Shown piece by piece: positions 27,588 to 34,997 of a stretch of DNA of 64,000 bases. The notes beneath the pieces are model-generated. The model was given only the letters and a program-made list of their open reading frames with translations. It had not been told where the DNA came from and searched no databases. This DNA is from Asanoa ishikariensis (GTDB taxonomy: Bacteria; Actinomycetota; Actinomycetes; Mycobacteriales; Micromonosporaceae). The DNA is taken from contig NZ_FNQB01000003.1 of assembly GCF_900107455.1 (NCBI RefSeq), positions 1,550,001 through 1,614,000 of the forward strand. The letters run 5' to 3'. Every line of letters starts with the position of its first letter. Position 1 is the stretch's first letter. The translations under genes and the position numbers were made by a program.

Positions 27588-28960
27588 CCACCACCATCAT
27601 CCGCGACGCGCACGTCGTCACCATGGACGACGAGCTCGGCGACCAGCGCCACGCGGACATCCGCGTCGACGGCGGCGTCATCACCGCGATCGGCCCCGAC
27701 CTGGAGGTCCCTCCGGGCGCGACCGTCATCGACGCCGCCGGCAAGGTGGCGCTGCCCGGCCTGGTCGACTCGCACCGCCACGTCTGGCAGGGCGCGATCG
27801 GCGGCGCGGGCGGGAAGGTCTCGCTCGGCGGCTACTTCGGCGTCGTCCTGGCCGGGCTGCTCGACAAGTACGAGCCCGCGGACGTCTACGCGGGCGTGCT
27901 GTGGGGAGCCCTGAAGGCACTGCACTCCGGCGTCACCACCGTCGCCGACTGGTCGCACATCGTCACGACGCCCGAGCACGCCGACGAGAACGTGCGCGCG
28001 CTGCGGGACTCGGGCATCCGCGCGGTGTTCCTCTATGGACCGCCGGTCGGCCAGGGCGTGATGCGGTGGTTCCACGAGAGCACCGAGCGACACCCCTCCG
28101 ACGTACGCCGTCTGCGTGCTGAACTCTCTGACGATCTTGCGCGGGTCACCATGGGCCTGGCCCTGCGCGGCCCGGAGTTCGCCACCCCTGCGACCACCGA
28201 GTACGACTTCAATCTGGCCCGTGAGCTCGACGTGCCGATCAGCATCCACTCGGGCATCCCCGGGTACCTGCTCAAGTACCGGACCATCGACACGCTTTCC
28301 GAGTTGGGGCTGCTCGGCCCCGACGTGCACCACGCGCACGGCGCCCAGTTCAGCGACGAGGACCTGACCCGCATCGCGGCGACCGGCGGTGCGGTGACCC
28401 CGTGCCCGACGATCGACATGACGATGGCGATGGGTACGTTCCCGCTCGTCGGCCGCGCCCTCGAGCACGGCCTGGTCCCGTCGTTCGGCACCGACACCGT
28501 GGCCGGCTCGGGCGCGGACCTGTTCAGCGAGATGCGCCTCGCCCTGGCCGCGGAACGCGCCCGGGCCAACGCGGCCGCGCTGGCCCGCGACGAGCCCCCG
28601 GCCACCGTGGACCTCGACCAGCGCGACGTGCTCCGCTTCGCCACCGCCGGCGGTGCGGCCGCGTGGGGCATGCAGGACCGGATCGGCACGCTGCGGCCGG
28701 GCAAGCGCGCCGACATCATCCTGGTCGACGTGACCCAGCCGCATCTGGCGCCTCTGAACGACCCGGTGACGACGATCGTGCTCAACGCGGGCGCGTCCGA
28801 TGTGGACACGGTGCTGGTCGACGGCGTCGTGGTCAAGCGGTCCGGTCGGCTGGTCGGTCCGCTTCTCGACCAGGCCCGGTCGCTGATCGAGGCGTCCCGG
28901 AGCCGGCTGTTCGCGCGGGCCGACCTCGCGGGCGTGCTCGGCCCGGACTGGGCAGCCTGA
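27584..28960 (+). CDS. Metal-dependent amidohydrolase (cytosine/guanine deaminase-like)
   Basis: A 458-residue amidohydrolase of the AtzA/TrzA/SsnA group. Metal and catalytic motifs are DSHRHVW (HxH), SIHSG (third His), HHAHGAQF and FGTDTVAG (Asp). The composite beta-sandwich is formed by the N- and C-terminal ends (VDVTQPHLAPLN). Members hydrolyse or deaminate ring nitrogen compounds. It follows the MFS gene with an ATGA overlap, and the divergent LysR probably responds to its substrate. The actual compound is unknown. Confidence 0.93.
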   Translation: MTTTIIRDAHVVTMDDELGDQRHADIRVDGGVITAIGPDLEVPPGATVIDAAGKVALPGLVDSHRHVWQGAIGGAGGKVSLGGYFGVVLAGLLDKYEPADVYAGVLWGALKALHSGVTTVADWSHIVTTPEHADENVRALRDSGIRAVFLYGPPVGQGVMRWFHESTERHPSDVRRLRAELSDDLARVTMGLALRGPEFATPATTEYDFNLARELDVPISIHSGIPGYLLKYRTIDTLSELGLLGPDVHHAHGAQFSDEDLTRIAATGGAVTPCPTIDMTMAMGTFPLVGRALEHGLVPSFGTDTVAGSGADLFSEMRLALAAERARANAAALARDEPPATVDLDQRDVLRFATAGGAAAWGMQDRIGTLRPGKRADIILVDVTQPHLAPLNDPVTTIVLNAGASDVDTVLVDGVVVKRSGRLVGPLLDQARSLIEASRSRLFARADLAGVLGPDWAA

Positions 28961-28971
28961 GGATCAGGCCG

Positions 28972-29056
28972 CCGCCTGCGCGACCAGGTCAGTAAAGAAG
29001 CGGACGCCACGCCGGATCCCCCGCCGGCGGGCGCCGCGGCCTGGTCGCGCGGGCGG
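28972..29056. repeat. Long inverted repeat, 17-bp arms
   Basis: CCGCCTGCGCGACCAGG (28972-28988) pairs with CCTGGTCGCGCGGGCGG (29040-29056) with a single G-T position and a 51-nt loop that holds further G/C stems. It follows the amidohydrolase stop by 11 bp. It may be a structured terminator or the remains of a mobile element end. Confidence 0.55.
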
Positions 29057-29115
29057 TCCAAGCAGTTCGTTTCGCAGGTGAGTAGGCGCTCACCCTGGCC
29101 CTAGGATTCGGACCC

Positions 29116-29331
29116 ATGGAGATGCGCCGGTCAGTGCGCGGGCTGCTGCTCCTCGCGGCAGCAGCGCTCGTGGTCGCGTTCGTAGCGATCGCCGGCTACC
29201 CGAGGCTGGTCAGCGCGGGCATCACCGGCGGCCTCACGTCGGCTGTGCGGGCGGTGGGCATCGCCGCCTTCGTGCTCGCCCCGATCCTGGCGGTCAGCGC
29301 ACTGCTGCGCCAGCTTCTCTACCGTCCCTGA
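29116..29331 (+). CDS. Small two-helix membrane protein
   Basis: 71 residues with two hydrophobic helices (LLLLAAAALVVAFVAIAGY and AVGIAAFVLAPILAVSALL) and positive ends. A TAGGAT box ends 8 nt before the ATG, and no ribosome binding site is visible. Family unknown. Confidence 0.55.
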   Translation: MEMRRSVRGLLLLAAAALVVAFVAIAGYPRLVSAGITGGLTSAVRAVGIAAFVLAPILAVSALLRQLLYRP

Positions 29332-29375
29332 CCGGCTGATCGCGTTGTGGGTGCCGGGCTGCGGGGCTCCTCACC

Positions 29376-30095
29376 GTGCGACTGGTCGGCCGGCGCGAGA
29401 GGGATCGCGGCAATACCGTTCCTCAGGCCATCGGCGAGCGGCACTACTGGGACGCGGTCGGCGGCCTGTGGCAGGCACTCGTCGCGACCACGTTCGACGA
29501 GTCCCTGCCCGTGGCGGCGGACGCGGGGCCGTTCGCCCCGCACAGCCTGCGGCGGGCGCTGCCGAGGTACTTCAGCGACCGGCGGGAGCTGATCGGGATC
29601 CTCCGGCGCGCGGTCGGCACGATGTTCGGCGGAGCGGCCGCCGACGCGGGGAAGCCGACCTGGTGCGAGAAGACACCGTTCAACCTGCTGTGCATGGACT
29701 TCCCTTGGGAGCTCGTCCCGGAGGCGACCATCGTCCACGTCAAACGTCACCCGGTCGCGGTGGTCGCCTCGCACGTCGAGCAGGCGTGGGCACCACCCAC
29801 CGTGGACGGCGCGCTCGCCTGGCTCGAGCCGGTCTACGACCGCTGGCTCGCCTGGAAGGCCACGGCCGATTTGGGCAACAGGCGATACGTCGAGGTGAAG
29901 GCCGAGGATCTCGCAGCGGACTGGCCCGCGCAACGCCGCTTCTTGTTCGAGCAACTCGGAGTCGAGGACGTCGCGACCAGGTCGACGTTCGAGCCCCACA
30001 AGGTGCGAAACCGCGACGACCAGTTCGACCCGGCAACCCGCGAGCGTGTCGAACGCGCGCTCGGCGACGTCGTCCCGGCCATGGGGTACGCCTAG
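29376..30095 (+). pseudogene. Sulfotransferase-family gene lacking the N-terminal P-loop
   Basis: The C-terminal two-thirds of a sulfotransferase-like protein are clear: CEKTP, then IVHVKRHPVAVVAS, matching the 3'-phosphate-binding strand of PAPS-dependent enzymes, and the terminal VERALGDVVPAMGY. The 5'-phosphosulfate loop (usually GxxRSGTT) that should precede ERHYWD is missing, and only 44 bp separate it from the previous gene. The listed GTG start gives 239 residues. I infer an inactive 5'-truncated copy. An atypical donor-free relative is the alternative. Confidence 0.65.
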
Positions 30096-30814
30096 TCCTT
30101 GACGAGCTCGGCGGGCACGAACGAATACGGCGTGACGCCGTCGAGGTTCATCAGCTCCGCCAACCGCGGCGCCTTCAGCCCGACCTCGAGCCGGAACCGG
30201 AACGACGCGGGAATGTCGGCGAGCTCGACCTGCGCGAACGCGGCGGCCAGCTCGGCGTGATCGCGACAGCGCTCCCGCAGCCGGTCGCGCGTCTGCTCCG
30301 GCGTCTCGAACGTGACGGTGTCGACGCCCGGCAGGCCGCGAATGAACTGCTCGACCGCGGCACGCTCCCCCGGCGAGGCGCTCTCCTCCAGCGGCACGAT
30401 GAAGCCCATCCACTCCTGCGCCGTCATGTCGCCGGCGCCCACGCTGAGCGACGTGTCCTGGACACCGTCGAACGTGCCGATCGCCAACTGCACCGCCTCC
30501 GCGTGCCACAGGTCCGTGACGGTGACCTGCAACGACGCCGGCAGGTCGCCAGGCCTGACATTTCTGGCCGCCTCGGGACGGTCGGACGAGTTGCGCTGGT
30601 AGGCCTCGTACGCCTGCTCCTTCGTGGTCAACACGATGTCCGTCACACCCGGCATCGTCCGGATGCGCTGCTCAACCCCGGCGTGCGACGTGGCGACCTC
30701 ATCGTCGAGCACGACGAGGACGCGAGCCGGCAACGGCTGGGCATCGTCGCCGCAGGCCGACAGAACGGTCGCGAACAAGCAAAGACCGAGGAGGGTACGA
30801 AAGCCGCGGCGCAT
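30092..30814 (-). CDS. Lipoprotein with two FtsX-type extracellular domains
   Basis: A 240-residue lipoprotein (lipobox LSAC, Cys21). The mature part holds two FtsX extracellular-domain-like units. The first contains IRTMPGVTDIVLTTKEQAYEAY ending near DLPASLQVTVTD; the second contains FIRGLPGVDTVTFETPEQTRDR ending near DIPASFRFRLEV. In cell-division FtsX this domain is a loop of the permease that binds peptidoglycan hydrolases. Here it is free of any transmembrane permease. It might scaffold envelope hydrolases. CTAG is shared with the stop of the convergent sulfotransferase fragment. Confidence 0.8.
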   Translation of the reverse strand: MRRGFRTLLGLCLFATVLSACGDDAQPLPARVLVVLDDEVATSHAGVEQRIRTMPGVTDIVLTTKEQAYEAYQRNSSDRPEAARNVRPGDLPASLQVTVTDLWHAEAVQLAIGTFDGVQDTSLSVGAGDMTAQEWMGFIVPLEESASPGERAAVEQFIRGLPGVDTVTFETPEQTRDRLRERCRDHAELAAAFAQVELADIPASFRFRLEVGLKAPRLAELMNLDGVTPYSFVPAELVKD

Positions 30815-30923
30815 GGCTCAGGAGGATAACGAAGATGATCTTCTGCTACCGCCCCACAGCCCGCCGCAACTGCCACTGAACCGACCCCTGGCGGGTGGAA
30901 GGACCCCGAGGAGGATCTGCGGA

Positions 30924-31151
30924 ATGGGCCGCATGGCCGACGGAACCCCGATCCCTGTGCGATGCGAGGGAACGGTGCTGTTGCATGAGGACGACACAGG
31001 CACGTGTGTCGAGCCGGATTGCCCCGGGCCGACGCAGCGCCACCGTGGTCTGATCGACGCCTGCCAAGCCGATGGCTGCGTTCGCTGTCCCTCAGGACCG
31101 ACGTGGAGCTTTGGTGGCCGGCACAAAGCGACGCTAGGACTGGATCCCTGA
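30924..31151 (+). CDS. Small cysteine-rich protein
   Basis: A 75-residue protein with six cysteines at 14, 28, 33, 47, 52 and 55 and no signal peptide. The CxxxxC...CxxxxCxxC spacing suggests a zinc ribbon or similar metal site. GAGGAGGA lies seven bases before the ATG, a strong ribosome binding site that supports reality. Its neighbours run on the opposite strand. Function is unknown. Confidence 0.5.
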   Translation: MGRMADGTPIPVRCEGTVLLHEDDTGTCVEPDCPGPTQRHRGLIDACQADGCVRCPSGPTWSFGGRHKATLGLDP

Positions 31152-31157
31152 CCTGTG

Positions 31158-31733
31158 TTACGCGAACGCCCCCGCTCGACGTGACCGGTAGAAGTCGTTG
31201 GAGCGCGGCAGGGCGAGCAGGACCACGGCGGCCAGCAACGCGGGGGACGCCAGCAGCCCGGACACCGTCGCGACGGGCTCGACCCAGGCGGGCATCAGCT
31301 CGTCGGTGACCTCGGCGATGCGGTCCCAGTCGATGGTGGACGGTGTCTCGCTGCCGGAGGCCGGGAGTCGGGACAGCGCCAACCCGCACCCGGCCGGCAC
31401 CAGCATGACTCCGCCGATGATCCAGGTGACGATCCGGGCCCATTGCCGGCCGGTGGGATTCAGCAGTGCCAGCACCAGGAGGGCGAGGGCGCCCAGCGCG
31501 GTGACCAAGCCGATGCCAAAGATGAACACCACGGTGAAGGCTGTGAACGAATCGGGCGGGGGCACCGCCTCGTGTGCCTGCAGGCGCACCAGCCGGGTCT
31601 GGACCGCCGCCACCGCCTGCGCGATCCAGGCCACGGCGCTGAGCCCCAGCAACACACTGGACACGACCACAACCCTGGGCGCCCGTGGTGGTGGAGGAAA
31701 CTCTGCCGCGAAATCGTACTCCGGCGCGATCAT
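31158..31733 (-). CDS. Multi-pass membrane protein
   Basis: 191 residues with four hydrophobic helices (VVVVSSVLLGLSAVAWIAQA, a pair near residues 70-130, and SPALLAAVVLLALP). The ATG at 31733 is chosen because TAGAGT lies 7 nt upstream, consistent with a leaderless mRNA. No family recognised. Confidence 0.7.
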   Translation of the reverse strand: MIAPEYDFAAEFPPPPRAPRVVVVSSVLLGLSAVAWIAQAVAAVQTRLVRLQAHEAVPPPDSFTAFTVVFIFGIGLVTALGALALLVLALLNPTGRQWARIVTWIIGGVMLVPAGCGLALSRLPASGSETPSTIDWDRIAEVTDELMPAWVEPVATVSGLLASPALLAAVVLLALPRSNDFYRSRRAGAFA

Positions 31734-31740
31734 GAAGAGG

Positions 31741-31746
31741 ACTCTA
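31741..31746 (-). promoter_or_regulatory. -10 box TAGAGT
   Basis: TAGAGT on the minus strand ends 7 nt before the ATG at 31733. Confidence 0.4.
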
Positions 31747-31801
31747 TTTTCGCGCCCGACACCCCGCGGCGGCAGGCTCCGGTAATTGCGCATTGAATAA
31801 T

Positions 31802-31819
31802 GTTACGGCGAGGCGTAAC
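31802..31819. promoter_or_regulatory. Inverted repeat GTTACG-N6-CGTAAC
   Basis: Perfect 6-bp arms with a 6-bp spacer, 69 bp upstream of the membrane-protein start. The rest of 31734-31990 shows no gene or clear signal. Confidence 0.4.
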
Positions 31820-31990
31820 CGCCCAAAGTGGACGGCTTGCCGTGTGACCTGCGGTTGGATACGGCATGCGCTAAAGGCTCGCCCGCAACCCATCGAGGAC
31901 GACGCGACCGACCTGCCCGCTGATCCAAGAAGCGAGTCGGCTCAGCACGACATCACCGGCAACCGGGCGATATGCCCGCACGAGACGGAA

Positions 31991-32284
31991 TTAGCTGTCA
32001 ATAAACGCGTTGAGCGCGATGACGACGACCACCCAAACGACGTACGCGGCTACCCCCACGACGATCATGGCCAACGCCTTGAGCGCCGGGTGCAACGACC
32101 TGCGCGCCAACTTCAGGTTCAACCATGCGCCTGCGCCGCCAATGGCACCGCCGATCAGGCCACCGAGCGCGATGAGGACCAGCGGCAGCAGCGACAGGAC
32201 AAGCTGCCACCAACTGAGCCCACGAAACGCAGCCCAGCGATCCCGCTTCTCAAGCGCGTTGTTGGACAGATTCGGTGAAACCAT
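31991..32284 (-). CDS. Small membrane protein
   Basis: 97 residues. After a polar N-terminus (MVSPNLSNNALEKRDRW) there are two hydrophobic segments, one Gly-rich (LLPLVLIALGGLIGGAIGGA) and one near the C-terminus (ALAMIVVGVAAYVVWVVVVI). AAGGGGA lies four bases before the ATG. Family unknown. The 256 bp upstream (32285-32540) hold no convincing gene. Confidence 0.65.
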   Translation of the reverse strand: MVSPNLSNNALEKRDRWAAFRGLSWWQLVLSLLPLVLIALGGLIGGAIGGAGAWLNLKLARRSLHPALKALAMIVVGVAAYVVWVVVVIALNAFIDS

Positions 32285-32540
32285 CGAGTCCCCTTGGCGG
32301 TGGTGTGGGTTTGTGATCTTGCCACACCACCGATGCCTAGGGTCTCGACCAGCCAGGCCTGTGCGAACCAACCCCAAACACAGCCTCACCAGCGGTTTTA
32401 CCGCCTGCGCAGGCATACCGGTGCCTGCCACCGAACCGCCACCGACCCTTTGTCAACTCGCCTCGTGACCGGACGACCTGACCGTCTTGTACTGGTGGCG
32501 CTACCGTGACGCCGCCACCTGGCGTAGGCCGTAACCCGCT

Positions 32541-32870
32541 TCAGACGGCCCGCAACCGGTCAAGGGCCGATGTCCAGCCAGCTTCATACAGTTCGCGGGA
32601 TACCTTGAACCACCTGGTATAGGTTTCATCCGGTTCCCCGTCGCCCTCCGCGACGAAGGTCTGGTCATCCATCTGCCAGACCAGAATGTTCCATCCCTGG
32701 TCCGTGTCGAAGTACGGGTTTTCGATCGTGCCGCATGGGATGTCCGCGAGGGTCCAGGCACGAATCTTGGTCACCGGTTCGCTCCACCAACCCCAATGGA
32801 TTCGGGTAGCTGGCGACGAGACGACGTAGGCCAGGTTGAGTTGCTCTTCCCCGCGATCCTCGCCCCACAC
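32541..32870 (-). CDS. Hypothetical protein, start possibly lost
   Basis: A 109-residue Trp-rich protein (HWGWWSEPVTKIRAW, DQGWNILVWQMDD) with the look of a small immunity-type or SMI1-like protein; I do not recognise the family. The only in-frame standard start is the GTG at 32870. Protein-like sequence continues upstream in frame for about 20 codons (WFSSDDFPEAHDFTVEL) to a CTG at 32930. No ATG, GTG or TTG exists there. Either CTG is used, or the true start was destroyed. Confidence 0.5.
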   Translation of the reverse strand: MWGEDRGEEQLNLAYVVSSPATRIHWGWWSEPVTKIRAWTLADIPCGTIENPYFDTDQGWNILVWQMDDQTFVAEGDGEPDETYTRWFKVSRELYEAGWTSALDRLRAV

Positions 32871-32977
32871 CGTAAGTTCGACCGTGAAATCGTGGGCCTC
32901 AGGAAAATCGTCAGAGCTGAACCAGGTCAGGCCCCTACGTCCGTTCGAGCCAGGTTCGAACGGGTGGAGATCTGAAG

Positions 32978-33709
32978 GTGGAGTTCACCCGCGTCGTGCC
33001 CGCCTCGGGGAACCTGGCCGTGTGCGGCCAACAGTTCTGGCTCGGCCCAGACCGAGCCGGCACCACCACCTCGTTCTGGGCCGACACCACCGTGGTCCAC
33101 CTACTCACCAACGGTGCGCGACTCAAGACCGTTCCCTCCCGCCTCACCGTGGCGCACCTGCACCGCCTGCTCGACGAAGGCGCCCGTCCGGCCGGGCCGC
33201 CACCCATCCCGGTCGGCCGGCCGGGCGACCCGGTCGAGGTCGACCAGCTAGTCAACGGCATCGGCTTGGTCAGCCTTGCCTGTCGGCAACACCCCGTCGG
33301 CTACCACTTCGCCGGCCGACGCCTAACGATGCGCCTTGACCACAGCCTGCTCCAGCTCATCGACGACGGCGTCCTGTTGCGCAGCCTGCCCAACCCGCTG
33401 ACCCCTGCCGAAGTGGCCCGCATCCGCGATGCCCGGCCCGCCGGACCGGCTCCCCAGCCCGCACCCGAACCGGTGCGGGTGGAACGGCGGGTCAGCAGCC
33501 GCGGCGCGATAGTCGTCGCCGGACAACGCATCCACGTCGGCATGGTCCATGCCGGCCGCACCGCCACCGTCGAAGCGGCCGACCGCACCTTCCGCGTCTA
33601 CGAAGGCGACGAACGGCTCACCGAGATCGCCCGCACCACCACCACAGTCATCGCTCGATTTAAGGCCCGCAAGCCCGAACCGCCGCGCACGACTCGGAGC
33701 CAGCGTTAG
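32978..33709 (+). pseudogene. C-terminal remnant of IS481-type transposase
   Basis: A 243-residue frame made of the repeated beta-rich C-terminal region of actinobacterial IS481/integrase-like transposases. FTRVVPASGNLAVCGQQFWLG is followed by LACRQHPVGYHFAGRR and then RGAIVVAGQRIHVGMVHAGR. The HTH and DDE integrase core that normally precede it are absent. No terminal inverted repeats or target duplications are visible around it. It is an IS relic, although the open frame could still express a protein from the GTG at 32978. Confidence 0.7.
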
Positions 33710-33729
33710 CCGAATGGCAGACTCACGCC

Positions 33730-34248
33730 ATGATCCGCTTCGGCATCCGGGACTACCAGCCGCACTGGCTCAACGGCCGCGACAACGTCATCGCCGCACA
33801 TGGCCGACGCCTTGCCGGTTTGGCCGGTCGAACCCTCCAGCAGGTCTGGTTGGTATGGGACCTCGACGATGACGAGTGGTTCGCTGATGCGCCCGTCCTG
33901 TTCGACTTCGGCGAAGAACAGGTCGAGATCGATCATCAGAAGTTCGATGACCTCTCGATCACATGGAACACCGTCGACCCGGCGCGGCCGATCGAGGACT
34001 CCTACTTCCACCTCGCCTGGCGCGCCGAACCCCTGGCAGACCTCCAACACCTGCCCGGCCACAGCCTACGCAGCATCGAAATCCTCGAGTGGATCGGCGA
34101 CGGCCAACGCGACATGGCCGAGGGCAGCCTCGCGATCGGCTTCGACTTCGCTCCGGCATGGGTAACAATCTTCAACGCCCTCGACGAGAACGGCCTTGAG
34201 TACGGTCCACCAGGCCCGCACTACAGGCGCCACCGCCTAACCCGCTGA
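33730..34248 (+). CDS. Hypothetical protein
   Basis: 172 residues, soluble, acidic and Trp-rich (VWLVWDLDDDEWFADAPV, AWVTIFNALDENG). Composition and size resemble small immunity proteins of polymorphic toxin systems, but no toxin is nearby and I cannot assign a family. It follows the transposase relic by 20 bp. No ribosome binding site is clear. The 254 bp after it (34249-34502) show nothing recognisable. Confidence 0.6.
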   Translation: MIRFGIRDYQPHWLNGRDNVIAAHGRRLAGLAGRTLQQVWLVWDLDDDEWFADAPVLFDFGEEQVEIDHQKFDDLSITWNTVDPARPIEDSYFHLAWRAEPLADLQHLPGHSLRSIEILEWIGDGQRDMAEGSLAIGFDFAPAWVTIFNALDENGLEYGPPGPHYRRHRLTR

Positions 34249-34502
34249 CCGAGAACGCCTCGACCGACCAGCCCCGTTCAACGCCTCCCAACGCGGCCAC
34301 CTACCGGCTAACCTCAAGCCCGACTAATTGTCTAGCCGGACGTGTCACGCATCATCCGACCCTGATCTGTAACGGATCAACTGGAGCCCGACAAATGCGT
34401 CGTCCTCATGTCTGCTCGGCAGGCGTGCGCTTGAGCTGACGTGTGCGTGAACCGCATGCGGCGCCCGGCGGGCCGTCCCGAGTTCGTGGGAGCATCTGTG
34501 CG

Positions 34503-34754
34503 ATGGAAGCACTCGAAGGGTCCATAGGTACCGTCACGTTGCGAATGTCCCAGGCCGAAGCCGTCGTGCTGCACGAGGCGATCGCCCGCGCTGAGTTCGC
34601 GAATGACCTCGGCGAGATTGAGCTCCAACCAGTCGAACAGAAGGTGTTCTCGGCCGTCCAGCAGACCCTCGCGCCACTAATCGCCGGTCTCGGAACCGAT
34701 GGATACCAAGGCACCTTGGATCGTGCGTACACAGCGATTGACCCAAAGATGTAA
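34503..34754 (+). CDS. Small hypothetical protein
   Basis: 83 residues, soluble: a beta-start GTVTLRMSQAEAVVLHEAI followed by helices. The pattern TLRMSQAEAVVLHEAI...PVEQKVFSAVQQTL resembles small actinobacterial orphans found beside toxin loci. Function is unknown. The following 243 bp to the metH stop contain no gene I can support. Confidence 0.5.
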   Translation: MEALEGSIGTVTLRMSQAEAVVLHEAIARAEFANDLGEIELQPVEQKVFSAVQQTLAPLIAGLGTDGYQGTLDRAYTAIDPKM

Positions 34755-34997
34755 GCCAGAAGTCCACTCGTACCGTCGAGCGAACGTGCCCGACGAGCCT
34801 GTCAACCGTCGCCGTTCAGCCGAAGCTGATCCGTCACGAGCTAATTGGAACCGGCAAGATTGCCAGAGGGCGAGCCTTCATCCCGCGATCAGCGTGACAC
34901 CGTCATGGATTCTCACTGCTGCGTCGCGGACACGGCCTGACCTTGCCGCGAACCTGTCTCGATCCCGCTGCCTCGCAGGTCAGAGACCATGTCGCGG

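Noticed and set aside
28961-29020. Minus-strand stretch reading like a protein C-terminus (VRFFTDLVAQAAA)
   Set aside because: Only about 20 residues before low-complexity Arg-rich sequence; too short to call a pseudogene.
32940-32965. GGTTCGAAC resembling a tRNA T-loop
   Set aside because: No acceptor stem, anticodon arm or D-arm can be fitted around it.
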